Made by a program: the position numbers and the translations under genes
In this document: positions 1-7,526 of the stretch, piece after piece
How the letters are laid out: each line of letters starts with the position of its first letter
Position numbering within the stretch: position 1 is the stretch's first letter
Source: Galactobacter sp.
GTDB taxonomy: Bacteria; Actinomycetota; Actinomycetes; Actinomycetales; Micrococcaceae
Direction of reading: 5' to 3'
DNA: 18,309 bases
Assembly (NCBI RefSeq): GCF_022712295.1
Contig: NZ_JALAGT010000081.1
Span: forward strand, 1 to 18,309
Notes under the pieces: model-generated
What the model was told of the DNA's origin: nothing
The model's database searches: none
Seen by the model: the letters and a program-made list of their open reading frames with translations, nothing else

Positions 1-381
1 CTCCGCGACGAGGGCCTGCCTGGCCAATGACCAGATGTCGGTCACCGGCGCCATGATCATGAGGCACACCGTGTAGACCACGAGGGACGCTTCGGAATCC
101 GAGGCCAGCGTCAGGGCCATGGTTCCGAGCACCAGCACCGCCGTGATGCCTGCGGTGACCATGGCCACGGTGTCGCCCACGCGATCGATGAAGATGCCGG
201 CCGGGATGGTACCGATCAGGGACACGGCACCCATGATCCCCACCAGGACCGCGGCGTAGGACGTCTGCGCGCCGATGCTCAGCGCGGCCAGAGCCAACAC
301 CGGCATGATGGCACCGAGCGCCACGGCCAACAGCCACGAGGGGATCAGGACGGGGACCAGGATGGGCGCGTACGTCCTCAT
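1..381 (-). CDS. MFS transporter, N-terminal part (cut by window start)
   Basis: The minus strand gives 127 codons from ATG at 381 with no stop, so the C-terminal two thirds lie outside the window. The product begins MRTYAPILVPVLIPSWLLAV and is almost wholly hydrophobic, with about four predicted membrane helices. Between helices 2 and 3 it carries GTIPAGIFIDRVGD, which matches the conserved major-facilitator loop motif A (G-x(3)-D-R-x-G). MFS proteins are secondary carriers in the cytoplasmic membrane; the substrate cannot be told from this fragment. The start is supported by GGGAGGAG (complement of 392-399), ten bases upstream. An in-frame GTG at 390 lies too close to that site. The gene is divergent from the cysteine desulfurase, so the two may share regulatory DNA at 382-595. 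Confidence 0.85.
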   Translation of the reverse strand, partial: MRTYAPILVPVLIPSWLLAVALGAIMPVLALAALSIGAQTSYAAVLVGIMGAVSLIGTIPAGIFIDRVGDTVAMVTAGITAVLVLGTMALTLASDSEASLVVYTVCLMIMAPVTDIWSLARQALVAE

Positions 382-447
382 GGCTTTCACGCTCCTCCCG
401 ATACCCCCGTTGATCCGAGAATCACCTTATCGCTGTCGACGAGGCGC

Positions 448-568
448 TCTGGATTCGCCCCCGTGCTCGGATTCGTCCTGGTGCTGGCATCCGCCCTCGT
501 CCTCGCATCCATGGAGCCGATTCGGTGACCCAGATCCGGGAGTGGGGGCCGATCCGGGAATGAGGGCA
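448..568. repeat. Degenerate 18-bp tandem repeats, two clusters in opposite orientation
   Basis: In the gap between the divergent transporter and desulfurase genes, units of 18 bp begin at 448, 466 and 484, with a partial one at 502. Their shared core is GGATTCGyCCyssTG, drifting to GCATCCGCCCTCGTC. A second pair with the same period sits at 533-550 and 551-568 (GATCCGGGAGTGGGGGCC and GATCCGGGAATGAGGGCA, 15 of 18 identical). The complement of the second pair resembles the first units (GCCCCCACTCCCGGATC against GCCCCCGTGCTCGGATTC), so the clusters face each other. No function is recognised. Confidence 0.6.
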
Positions 569-582
569 ACATGGCGCAGGGA

Positions 583-588
583 TAGGCT
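583..588 (+). promoter_or_regulatory. Possible -10 element TAGGCT of a leaderless promoter
   Basis: TAGGCT fits the actinobacterial TAnnnT -10 pattern and lies 7 bases before the GTG at 596. That is the spacing expected if transcription starts at the start codon. There is no recognisable Shine-Dalgarno sequence before that GTG, which favours a leaderless start. No convincing -35 element is seen. Confidence 0.4.
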
Positions 589-595
589 TGGCCAC

Positions 596-1828
596 GTGCC
601 TGCCGATCCCGTCTATCTCGACCACGCCGCAACCACCCCCCTGAGTACACCCGCACGGGAGGCGCTGGAAGCGCACCTGGGACTGGTGGGCAATCCCAGC
701 TCCCTGCACACAGCAGGTCGCCGGGCCCACCGGATTGTGGAGGAGGGCCGGGAACGGCTCGCCGCTGCACTGGGTGTGCACCCGACCGAACTCATCATGA
801 CCTCCGGCGGGACCGAGGCGGACAATCTGGGTCTCAAGGGCGCGTGGTGGGCCGCCCGCAGCAAGCACCCGGCACGGGACACCATCGTGGTCACCGGGGC
901 CGAGCACCACGCGGTGCTGGACACCGTGGAGTGGCTCGTTGCCCACGAGGGCGCACGCATGGTGCAGGTTCCCCTCCTCACAGACTCCTCCCGGGACGGC
1001 GTCGTGGACCTGGACGCATGGACGCGAACCTTGCGGGCCAACGCGGATCGCGTCGCCGTGGCCACACTCATGTGGGCCAACAACGAGGTCGGCACCATTC
1101 AACCCGTTGAGCAGGCGGCCGAGGCCGCGGCAGAGGTGGGGGCCACCTTCCACACCGACGCGGTCCAGGCACTCGGCCACGTGCCCGTCCAGCTGCGCGC
1201 TCCGGGTATCGCATCGGCGGCCGTGACCGCCCACAAACTCGGGGGACCCGTAGGCATCGGGGCGCTGGTGCTCGGGCGGGACCAGGCCCCAACACCGCTC
1301 ATCCACGGCGGCGGTCACCAACGTGGATTGCGCTCGGGGACCCTGGACGTGCTCGGGACCGTCGCCTTCGCCGCCGCTGCGGAGCATGCGTTGCAGCACA
1401 CGGATGACGAGGCCGCTCGACTGCGGGCCTTGAGTGCGCGGCTCATCTCAGGCGTACGTTCCCTGGCTCCCGACGCCGTGCTGAACGGACCGGATCCCGA
1501 CCTGCCGGGTACGCAACAGCGTCGCCTGCCGGGAACCGTTCACTTCACCTTTCCAGGCTGCGAGGGGGATTCCGTGCTGTTCATGTTGGACATGGCAGGA
1601 ATCGCCACCTCCACCGGATCGGCCTGTACCGCCGGAGTCGCGGGCCCCAGCCACGTCCTGGTGGCCATGGGCCGCAGCGATGATGACGCCCGCAGCGTGC
1701 AGCGTTTCAGCCTCGGGGCCGGAAGTACCGAAGGTGACGTCGATGTCGTACTCACGGCGCTGCCAGGTGTGCTCTCCGCGGCGCGAGCAGCAGGACTCAA
1801 CGCGGCGGCCAGGACGAACGCACGCTGA
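596..1828 (+). CDS. Cysteine desulfurase (NifS/IscS-type, PLP-dependent)
   Basis: The enzyme removes sulfur from L-cysteine, giving alanine and a protein persulfide; it is cytosolic and PLP-dependent. At 410 residues it has the usual length. It starts MPADPVYLDHAATTP, the typical first strand and substrate loop. Other visible motifs are SGGTEADNL (70-78), H104 in the GAEHHAV segment that stacks on PLP, FHTDAVQ (185-191), the PLP lysine K214 in TAHK, and the catalytic cysteine C344 in STGSACTAG. The GTG at 596 is chosen because the family homology begins there. An in-frame ATG at 560 adds only 12 non-conserved residues, and the open frame upstream to 275 runs through the repeat region and antisense to the transporter. 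The next gene is mnmA, an order also found in mycobacteria (Rv3025c-Rv3024c), so it probably supplies sulfur for tRNA thiolation, possibly also for Fe-S clusters. Confidence 0.92.
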   Translation: MPADPVYLDHAATTPLSTPAREALEAHLGLVGNPSSLHTAGRRAHRIVEEGRERLAAALGVHPTELIMTSGGTEADNLGLKGAWWAARSKHPARDTIVVTGAEHHAVLDTVEWLVAHEGARMVQVPLLTDSSRDGVVDLDAWTRTLRANADRVAVATLMWANNEVGTIQPVEQAAEAAAEVGATFHTDAVQALGHVPVQLRAPGIASAAVTAHKLGGPVGIGALVLGRDQAPTPLIHGGGHQRGLRSGTLDVLGTVAFAAAAEHALQHTDDEAARLRALSARLISGVRSLAPDAVLNGPDPDLPGTQQRRLPGTVHFTFPGCEGDSVLFMLDMAGIATSTGSACTAGVAGPSHVLVAMGRSDDDARSVQRFSLGAGSTEGDVDVVLTALPGVLSAARAAGLNAAARTNAR

Positions 1829-1991
1829 GGCCGATGCTCTCGCGGCCGCCTGGCTGCGCTCGCCGGCGCTCGCCGCCTCTCGGGTGCTCGCGGTTGCGGA
1901 CTCTGCGGCGGATGACTCGGCCGCCATGGGAACAGATTCGGCCCCGTCCGCGTTGCACCACAGAGGTGTGTTCACTCGAGTTCCACATCAC

Positions 1992-2007
1992 TACACTTGA
2001 CCGGTCA
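1992..2007 (+). promoter_or_regulatory. Possible mnmA promoter -10 with adjoining 10-bp palindrome
   Basis: In the 292-bp gap between the desulfurase and mnmA, TACACT (1992-1997) fits TAnnnT. It is followed at once by the perfect palindrome TGACCGGTCA (1998-2007), which could be an operator over the transcription start. No good -35 is visible. Frames crossing this gap look non-coding. Confidence 0.25.
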
Positions 2008-2120
2008 GGCACTGTGCGGACAGCGGGACGCATCACGCTGAGGATGCGGCGCACGGAAGACGCGGCATCCGGACGACGCAGCGCACTGAAGAACCAAGAT
2101 CACGAGGACAGGTAAGCAGC

Positions 2121-3302
2121 ATGAGGGTATTGGCAGCGATGAGCGGCGGCGTGGACTCTGCGGTGGCCGCAGCCCGCGCGGTCGAGGCGGGGCACGACGT
2201 GGTCGGCGTCCACCTTGCGCTCTCCCGCATGCCCGGAACGCTGCGCACCGGCTCGCGCGGATGCTGCACCATCGAGGATTCCAACGACGCCTTCCGCGCC
2301 TGCGACACCCTCGGCATCCCCTTCTACGTCTGGGACTTCTCCGATCGCTTCAAGGCAGACGTGGTGGACGACTTCGTGGCGGAGTACGCAGCGGGCCGCA
2401 CCCCGAACCCATGCCTGCGCTGCAACGAGAAGATCAAGTTCGAGGCCCTACTCGACAAGGCCATCGCGCTCGGATTCGACCAGGTCGTCACCGGCCACTA
2501 CGCCAAGGTGGTCCGCGACGAGGACAACCGCCCCACCCTGCTGCGCGCCGCCGACCACGCCAAGGACCAGTCCTACGTGCTCGGTGTCCTGCGGGAGGAC
2601 CAACTGGACCACTGCTGGTTCCCCCTGGCGGACACCCCGACCAAGGCCGAGGTGCGGGCCGAGGCCGAAGAACGCGGACTCGGTGTGGCCTCGAAGCCGG
2701 ACAGCCACGACATCTGCTTCATCCCGGACGGCGACACCAAGGGCTTCCTTGCGGAACGCATCGACATGACCCCCGGTGAGATCGTGGACCAGGACGGGGT
2801 CACGGTCGGGGAACACGAGGGCGCCAACGCCTACACGGTGGGCCAGCGCCGCGGCCTGAAGCTCGGCCATCCCGCACCGGACGGCAAGCCGCGCTTCGTG
2901 CTGCAGATCCGGCCCAAGGACAACCGCGTGGTCGTGGGTCCCAAGGATCTGCTGGACGTCGACCGGCTCTCCGGCCTGCGTCCCTCCTTCGCCGGTCCCG
3001 TCCCGGACAACGCGGTCAGCGGTCAGTGGTTGGACGTGGAGGTCCAGGTGCGCGCCCATGCGGAACCGGTCCCCGGCCGCGCCCGCTGGATCGTGGACCC
3101 CGCGCTCGCCGTCGACCCGGCCACCAATGTTCCCGCACCGCACGGCATCACCGCTGTGGAGGTCGAACTCGGCGAGACCGTGAAGGGCGTGGCGCCCGGA
3201 CAGTCCATGGTGATCTACGATCACGCACGCGTGCTAGGCCAGGCCACCGTCTCCGAGGCGCACTCCTCTGCATGGGATCCGTCCGTCCTCGAATACGCCT
3301 GA
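2121..3302 (+). CDS. mnmA: tRNA-specific 2-thiouridylase MnmA
   Basis: MnmA adenylates U34 of the glutamate, glutamine and lysine tRNAs and replaces its C2 oxygen with sulfur, giving the s2U34 base. The 393-residue product has the N-type ATP-pyrophosphatase PP-loop SGGVDS at residues 8-13. The catalytic cysteine C98 is in PNPCLRCN, and the persulfide-carrying C199 is in SHDICFIPDGD. TGHYAKV (124-130) and YTVGQRRGLKLGH mark the central tRNA-binding domain, and a beta-barrel closes the C-terminus. The GCCTIEDSNDA segment near residue 48 is characteristic of the actinobacterial branch. The ATG at 2121 is preceded by a weak GGACAGG. The upstream cysteine desulfurase is the likely sulfur donor. 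No Tus-type relay genes are seen here. Confidence 0.96.
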   Translation: MRVLAAMSGGVDSAVAAARAVEAGHDVVGVHLALSRMPGTLRTGSRGCCTIEDSNDAFRACDTLGIPFYVWDFSDRFKADVVDDFVAEYAAGRTPNPCLRCNEKIKFEALLDKAIALGFDQVVTGHYAKVVRDEDNRPTLLRAADHAKDQSYVLGVLREDQLDHCWFPLADTPTKAEVRAEAEERGLGVASKPDSHDICFIPDGDTKGFLAERIDMTPGEIVDQDGVTVGEHEGANAYTVGQRRGLKLGHPAPDGKPRFVLQIRPKDNRVVVGPKDLLDVDRLSGLRPSFAGPVPDNAVSGQWLDVEVQVRAHAEPVPGRARWIVDPALAVDPATNVPAPHGITAVEVELGETVKGVAPGQSMVIYDHARVLGQATVSEAHSSAWDPSVLEYA

Positions 3303-3406
3303 CCAACTGATCATCGCGCCCGGCCAAGGCAAGCCAAGGGAACAGGTGACCAGCCGCCGCAGGCGGTACGGCGAGTAACAGTGCAGAGGCACCGTGCGTC
3401 GGCTTC

Positions 3407-3412
3407 TAGGAT
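3407..3412 (+). promoter_or_regulatory. -10 element TAGGAT, leaderless start of the chorismate mutase
   Basis: CTAGGAT ends 6 bases before ATG 3419, with no Shine-Dalgarno sequence between. A transcript would begin at or next to the start codon. The same CTAGGAT occurs before mtrA (4891) and the gene at 15629. Confidence 0.5.
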
Positions 3413-3418
3413 GGGTAC

Positions 3419-3808
3419 ATGAGCAGCGCAGCATCCCCCTTCGACCCGTCCGCCTCCTCACTCAGCGATGATGTGGACCCCAAGGTCATGGAGGAGTTGT
3501 TGAGCATCCGCGGGAGCATCGACAATTTCGACGCCATGCTGGTCTACCTCCTGGCCGAACGCTTCAAGTGCACCCAGCGGGTGGGCTGGCTCAAGGCCAC
3601 CTACCGACTGCCTGCCTCCGATCCCGACAGGGAGGTCGCACAGATCCAGCGACTGCGTTCCCTCGCCGAGGACGCGCATCTGGATCCGGCCTTTGCGGAG
3701 AAATTCCTGAACTTCATCATCGACGAGGTCATCCGTCACCACGAGGCCATCTCGGAGTCACACCAGGCCGCCCGCGCCACGGAGACCGAAGAGTCCCCGG
3801 ACAAGTGA
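3419..3808 (+). CDS. Chorismate mutase, AroQ type
   Basis: This enzyme rearranges chorismate to prephenate, the branch point to phenylalanine and tyrosine, in the cytosol. The 129-residue, all-helical product has an AroQ core at residues 24-111. R31, R48, K59, D68 and R71 reproduce exactly the spacing of R11, R28, K39, D48 and R51 of the E. coli P-protein mutase domain. The region where the last active-site glutamine is expected reads EVIRHHEAI, so that residue is not clearly present. About 20 N-terminal and 15 C-terminal residues are polar tails. It is a stand-alone mutase with no prephenate dehydratase or ACT domain, and it has no signal peptide, so it is not the secreted AroQ form. Its TGA overlaps the GTG of the next gene (GTGA), indicating translational coupling. 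Confidence 0.85.
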   Translation: MSSAASPFDPSASSLSDDVDPKVMEELLSIRGSIDNFDAMLVYLLAERFKCTQRVGWLKATYRLPASDPDREVAQIQRLRSLAEDAHLDPAFAEKFLNFIIDEVIRHHEAISESHQAARATETEESPDK

Positions 3809-4878
3809 GCGACGCCGGCATCGAGATCCCGGTCAGGGCCACCATCCGTGCGGAGGTCTTGGGGGACGACCTCGTGGAGCCGTCCAGGATCCTGCGCGGA
3901 GAACTCGGGGACCCGCACCTGGTCCCGCTTCCGGGTGCGGTAGGCCTCCCCGGAACCATCGCGCTGCCGCGCACCGTGGTGCACCTCGCCGACCTCCCGG
4001 TTTCCCTCACCGCGCACGGCTGGAGACTGACGGGTTCACGGGCAGGCTACGACGCGGCCGCCCGCCGCACGCGGTCGCACCAACGCACCCTTCTGGGAAT
4101 CGCTGCCGACCTCGCGGAGGGTCGGCCGTTGGGTCCCACCTCGATGAGCGTGGTGGGGCCGGCCACCCTGGTGGCCAGGCTGGCTCTACCGAGCGGAGAA
4201 CCCGTCCTCTCGGACGCGGGAGCCGTCCGCGACGTGGCGCAAGCATGGATCGAATCCATGGCGGCCCTCGCCGGCGCCACCGAGGCCTCGCTTCCTGGCA
4301 CACAGGCAGTGCTCGACGTCGTAGAGCCGGATCTTGCGGCCGTCACCTCCGGGACGGTCCGGTCCTCCTCCGGCTACCGCCAGCTTCCCGCCTGGGACAA
4401 GGCTCATGTCGGCGAAGCCTGGACGGAGCTGGCCCGGCGGGCCCGAACCATCCTGCCGGTGCAGGCTGCGGGCCTGACAGCTCTCCGGGACCTCCCGGCG
4501 CTGACTACGGCCGTGGCAGGCCCGGACGGAGAACCCGAGCGTCAGGCAGTGCCTCGCGTCGCCGTCAGGATCCGGCGTCCCGACGCCCCCGAGGGATACG
4601 TACCGGTCGCCACCTGGGTCGAGTCCGGGCACGACGTGGTGGTGGAGATCCCCACGCCGGACCCGGCCCCCGGGCGGGTCGCGAACCTGGCTCGGTCCGT
4701 CGCCGTTCCCTGGCGGAGGCTGGGGCTCGACGCGGCCGCGCTGACCCACGTCGTGGTCGCCACCGGCGCCGATGACCCGGTGACACCGCTGCGTCTTCGT
4801 GGGCACGCCGCCACCGCCCGAGACTGTGCGGACGCCCTCGAACTGGTTCGGCACGACGACCTCGAAGCCATCGCGTAG
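3805..4878 (+). CDS. MetE-like (cobalamin-independent methionine synthase-like) protein, apparently without zinc ligands
   Basis: The GTG at 3805 overlaps the stop of the chorismate mutase gene and gives 357 residues. The frame is open further upstream, but that part is a shadow of the mutase gene. The segments LADLPVSLTAHGWRLTG (61-77), VVGPATLVARLALPSGEPVL (116-135) and LDVVEPDLAAVTSGTV (170-185) resemble the TIM-barrel half of MetE and the actinobacterial proteins annotated as methionine synthase that occur near mnmA (Rv3015c in M. tuberculosis). MetE binds zinc through His, Cys, Glu and Cys. Here the only cysteine is C341, and neither an HxC/HCC motif nor a TxxCGL-like segment is seen. 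Methionine synthesis is therefore unlikely; a non-catalytic or altered role is inferred. Residues 1-10 are not alignable by eye. Confidence 0.6.
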   Translation: MSDAGIEIPVRATIRAEVLGDDLVEPSRILRGELGDPHLVPLPGAVGLPGTIALPRTVVHLADLPVSLTAHGWRLTGSRAGYDAAARRTRSHQRTLLGIAADLAEGRPLGPTSMSVVGPATLVARLALPSGEPVLSDAGAVRDVAQAWIESMAALAGATEASLPGTQAVLDVVEPDLAAVTSGTVRSSSGYRQLPAWDKAHVGEAWTELARRARTILPVQAAGLTALRDLPALTTAVAGPDGEPERQAVPRVAVRIRRPDAPEGYVPVATWVESGHDVVVEIPTPDPAPGRVANLARSVAVPWRRLGLDAAALTHVVVATGADDPVTPLRLRGHAATARDCADALELVRHDDLEAIA

Positions 4879-4891
4879 CGGTTCCATCTCC

Positions 4892-4897
4892 TAGGAT
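4892..4897 (+). promoter_or_regulatory. -10 element TAGGAT, probable mtrA promoter
   Basis: CTAGGATGGG lies in the 78-bp gap after the MetE-like gene and is the same motif seen before the leaderless genes. Here it is 59 bases before the GTG at 4957, so the mtrA transcript would have a leader of about 50 bases. No matching -35 is evident. Confidence 0.45.
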
Positions 4898-4956
4898 GGG
4901 ATGACGGCGGCCGCGCCGGCAGTGGCGCGAGACCGACTCAACGAACCAAGGAGCGT

Positions 4957-5646
4957 GTGATCCAAGCGATGAAGGGCACCATTCTCGTCGTGGACGACGA
5001 CGAGGCACTGGCCGAGATGATCGGCATCGTCCTGCGCAACGACGAATACGATCCGGTCTTCTGCCACGACGGAGCGCAGGCCGTGGACCTCTTCCACCGA
5101 ACGCGCCCGGACCTGGTTCTGCTGGACGTCATGCTGCCCGGGCAGGACGGTGTGCAGATCTGCCGCCAGATCCGCCAGGAATCCGATGTCCCCATCATCA
5201 TGCTGACCGCCAAGTCGGACACCTCGGACGTGGTGGCCGGGCTCGAGGCCGGTGCAGACGACTACGTGCCCAAACCCTTCAAACCGGCGGAACTCGTGGC
5301 CCGAGTCCGGACAAGGCTGCGCGGCGGGGAACGGCACGCACCCGAGGTGCTCCATGCCGCCGATCTCACCATCGATCTTGCCGGGCACTCGGTCACCCGG
5401 GGCGGAGCCCGCATCGCACTGACCCCTCTGGAGTTCGACCTCCTCGTGGCCCTTGCCCGGAAGCCGTGGCAGGTCTTCACTCGCGAGATGCTGCTTGAAC
5501 AGGTCTGGGGATATCGGCACTCGGCAGACACTCGACTCGTCAACGTCCACGTGCAGCGACTGCGCTCCAAGGTGGAGAAGGACCCCGATGATCCCCAGGT
5601 GGTGCAGACGGTGCGCGGCGTGGGGTACAAGGCGGGCCAGGCCTGA
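4957..5646 (+). CDS. mtrA: Response regulator MtrA (OmpR/PhoB family)
   Basis: MtrA is the DNA-binding regulator of the actinobacterial MtrAB system, which links cell-envelope state to cell-wall turnover, osmotic response and division genes. The 229-residue product has a receiver domain (about 6-122) with the acidic pocket DDD at 13-15, phospho-acceptor D57 in LLDVMLPG, T84 and K106 in KPFKP. A winged-helix effector domain follows (about 133-228, ending QTVRGVGYKAG). The start is uncertain. GTG 4957 sits 3 bases after AAGGAG (4948-4953), and the in-frame ATG 4969, beginning MKGTILVVDDD, sits 15 bases after it. The choice changes only four residues, and mycobacterial MtrA also has a short MDTM-type lead. 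mtrB begins 5 bases after the stop. No MtrA direct-repeat binding site was found in the leader. Confidence 0.95.
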   Translation: MIQAMKGTILVVDDDEALAEMIGIVLRNDEYDPVFCHDGAQAVDLFHRTRPDLVLLDVMLPGQDGVQICRQIRQESDVPIIMLTAKSDTSDVVAGLEAGADDYVPKPFKPAELVARVRTRLRGGERHAPEVLHAADLTIDLAGHSVTRGGARIALTPLEFDLLVALARKPWQVFTREMLLEQVWGYRHSADTRLVNVHVQRLRSKVEKDPDDPQVVQTVRGVGYKAGQA

Positions 5647-5651
5647 TCCGG

Positions 5652-7526
5652 GTGGGATCTCGTCATGCTGCCGACGTCGGACCGCGGGCTCAGCGGGCCG
5701 GCTGGGATCCTCGTGGCTGGGTTCAGCATGGACTGAAGGCCTGGCGCCGTTCCATGCAGGTGCGCATCGTGGTCATCACGGTGATCCTGTGTGGACTCGC
5801 AGAGGTCGTGACCGGGGCACTGCTCTCGGCACGGATCGCCGATGGCCTCTTCCAAGAACGCCTGGCCCAAGTGCGTTCCGAGGCCACCACGTGGTTGAGG
5901 GCAGCCGACTCGTCCTTCCGCTCCGCGGCAACCGGTGACAGGTCCTCCACCCAGACGCTGGTGAACGACACGTTGCGCAGCCTGCGTGGCGACGACACCA
6001 TTCAGCGCGAGTACGTGCTGCGAGTGATCTCGCGTGACGGGACCTCATGGGTGCCCGAGCAGAACTCGTCGCCGGAAGCGGAAGACGCGATACCCAGCAG
6101 CCTGGGATCCTCCGTCGAGGACGGCAACGAGATCTATTGGGAATCGGTGGCCCTGCACTCCGGGGACGAAACCCATCCCGGAGTGGCCTTCGGGAAACGG
6201 GTGCAGATCGCTCCGAACCGCGACTACGCCCTCTACATCGTCTATGACTTCCAACAGGTCCAATCCACACTGGAGCTGGTCCACCGCGTCCTCTGGCTGG
6301 GCTTCAGCCTGTTGCTCGTGGTCATCGGAGGCATCGCCTGGTACACCGTGAAACGGGTTCTGCATCCGGTCTCCCAAGCGGCGCGTACGGCAGAGAAACT
6401 CGCGGAAGGAAGCCTCACCGAACGTATGCAGGTCAACGGCGACGACGAGGTCGCTCGGCTCGGCCGGTCCTTCAACCGTATGGCCGATTCCCTGGCAGCA
6501 CAGATCGTGCAGCTGGAGAATCTGTCCCAGATGCAACAACGCTTCGTCTCCGACGTCTCCCACGAACTGCGGACACCGCTGACCACGGTGCGCATGGCTG
6601 CGGAGGTGTTGCACGATGCCCGTGAGAACTTCGATCCCATGAATCGGCGCAGCGCCGAGCTGCTCTACGACCAGGTGGAACGCTTCCAGGAACTGCTGGC
6701 GGACCTGCTGGAGATCTCCCGATTCGATGCCGGCGCCGCCTCACTGGATGCCGGCCCATGGGACATGGTCCCCGTGGTGGATCGTGTACTCGTGACCGCC
6801 AGGCCGCTGGCGGAGGCAGAGGGAGTGGAGATCGTGACCCATTTCCCGCCGGAGCCCGCCATCGTGGAGATGGACCCACGACGAGTGGAGCGCATCATCA
6901 GGAACCTCGTTTTGAACGCAGTGGAACACGGAGAAGGCCGACCGGTGGAGGTCACCGTGGCCGGAGACGCAGAAGCCGTGGCTGTGTCCGTCCGGGACCA
7001 CGGGATCGGGCTGAGCCAGGAGGACGCCGCCCGCGTCTTCGACCGCTTCTGGCGCAAGGATCCGGCGCGGACCAGGACCACCGGTGGGTCGGGTCTGGGC
7101 TTGGCCATCGCCATGCAGGACGCACGTCTGCACGGTGGCTGGCTGCAAGCCTGGGGCGAGCAGGGGCAAGGGTCCGTGTTCAGACTGACCCTGCCACGGA
7201 AGGCCGGGGGAGGACTGACATCCTCCCCGCTGCCGCTGGCAGACCCGACGCCGGCCGAACTGGCCATGGCACAGGCCATCGAGGCGGACGACTCCGAATG
7301 GTTCCCCCGCACAGGGCTCGCTCTGCCTGGCAGCTCCGAGACGGACGCAGCGCAGGAAGATCCCGCCGCCGAGACCGTTCCGGGAACCCTGCACATCGGT
7401 CTTCCCACCACGGGTGGGATCACGATCCTACCGAGGCGTGGGGCCCCCGAAGACGTCGACGCCTCCGATCCACAAGCCGACGAAGGCACCCAGGAGGACG
7501 ACGACCACGAGGGAGGGAAGTCGTGA
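5652..7526 (+). CDS. mtrB: Sensor histidine kinase MtrB
   Basis: This is the membrane-bound partner kinase of MtrA. The GTG at 5652 gives 624 residues. In order they form a basic cytoplasmic N-terminus (1-37), helix 1 (about 38-60), an extracytoplasmic sensor region of about 150 residues, helix 2 (about 213-232) and a HAMP linker (about 233-285). The HisKA domain has H304 in VSDVSHELRTPLT. The HATPase domain has the N box NLVLNAVEHG, the G1 box DHGIGL and the G2 box GGSGLGLAIA. After the kinase core (about residue 517) comes a tail of about 107 residues rich in Pro, Gly, Asp and Glu, ending EGTQEDDDHEGGKS. Its stop overlaps the ATG of lpqB (ATGA), so the two are co-translated. Confidence 0.95.
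   Translation: MGSRHAADVGPRAQRAGWDPRGWVQHGLKAWRRSMQVRIVVITVILCGLAEVVTGALLSARIADGLFQERLAQVRSEATTWLRAADSSFRSAATGDRSSTQTLVNDTLRSLRGDDTIQREYVLRVISRDGTSWVPEQNSSPEAEDAIPSSLGSSVEDGNEIYWESVALHSGDETHPGVAFGKRVQIAPNRDYALYIVYDFQQVQSTLELVHRVLWLGFSLLLVVIGGIAWYTVKRVLHPVSQAARTAEKLAEGSLTERMQVNGDDEVARLGRSFNRMADSLAAQIVQLENLSQMQQRFVSDVSHELRTPLTTVRMAAEVLHDARENFDPMNRRSAELLYDQVERFQELLADLLEISRFDAGAASLDAGPWDMVPVVDRVLVTARPLAEAEGVEIVTHFPPEPAIVEMDPRRVERIIRNLVLNAVEHGEGRPVEVTVAGDAEAVAVSVRDHGIGLSQEDAARVFDRFWRKDPARTRTTGGSGLGLAIAMQDARLHGGWLQAWGEQGQGSVFRLTLPRKAGGGLTSSPLPLADPTPAELAMAQAIEADDSEWFPRTGLALPGSSETDAAQEDPAAETVPGTLHIGLPTTGGITILPRRGAPEDVDASDPQADEGTQEDDDHEGGKS

Noticed and set aside
275..595. Open frame extending the cysteine desulfurase by 107 residues at the N-terminus
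   Set aside because: It runs antisense to the MFS gene and through the 18-bp repeats, has no family similarity, and the family's first motif follows directly after GTG 596.
422..1399. Long minus-strand open frame (325 codons) opposite the desulfurase
   Set aside because: It is a codon-bias shadow: no protein-like pattern, Cys, Gly and His-rich composition, and the plus strand has a well-recognised enzyme.
1829..2120. Several short open frames between the desulfurase and mnmA
   Set aside because: Arg, Ser and Ala-rich translations with no ribosome site, no conserved motif and poor third-position bias; treated as intergenic.
3568..3804. Upstream extension of the MetE-like frame
   Set aside because: It lies wholly inside the chorismate mutase gene in another frame; the GTGA overlap gives a natural start at 3805.
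6758..7525. Upstream extension of the LpqB frame by 256 residues
   Set aside because: It overlaps mtrB in another frame, and the lipoprotein signal peptide begins right at ATG 7526.
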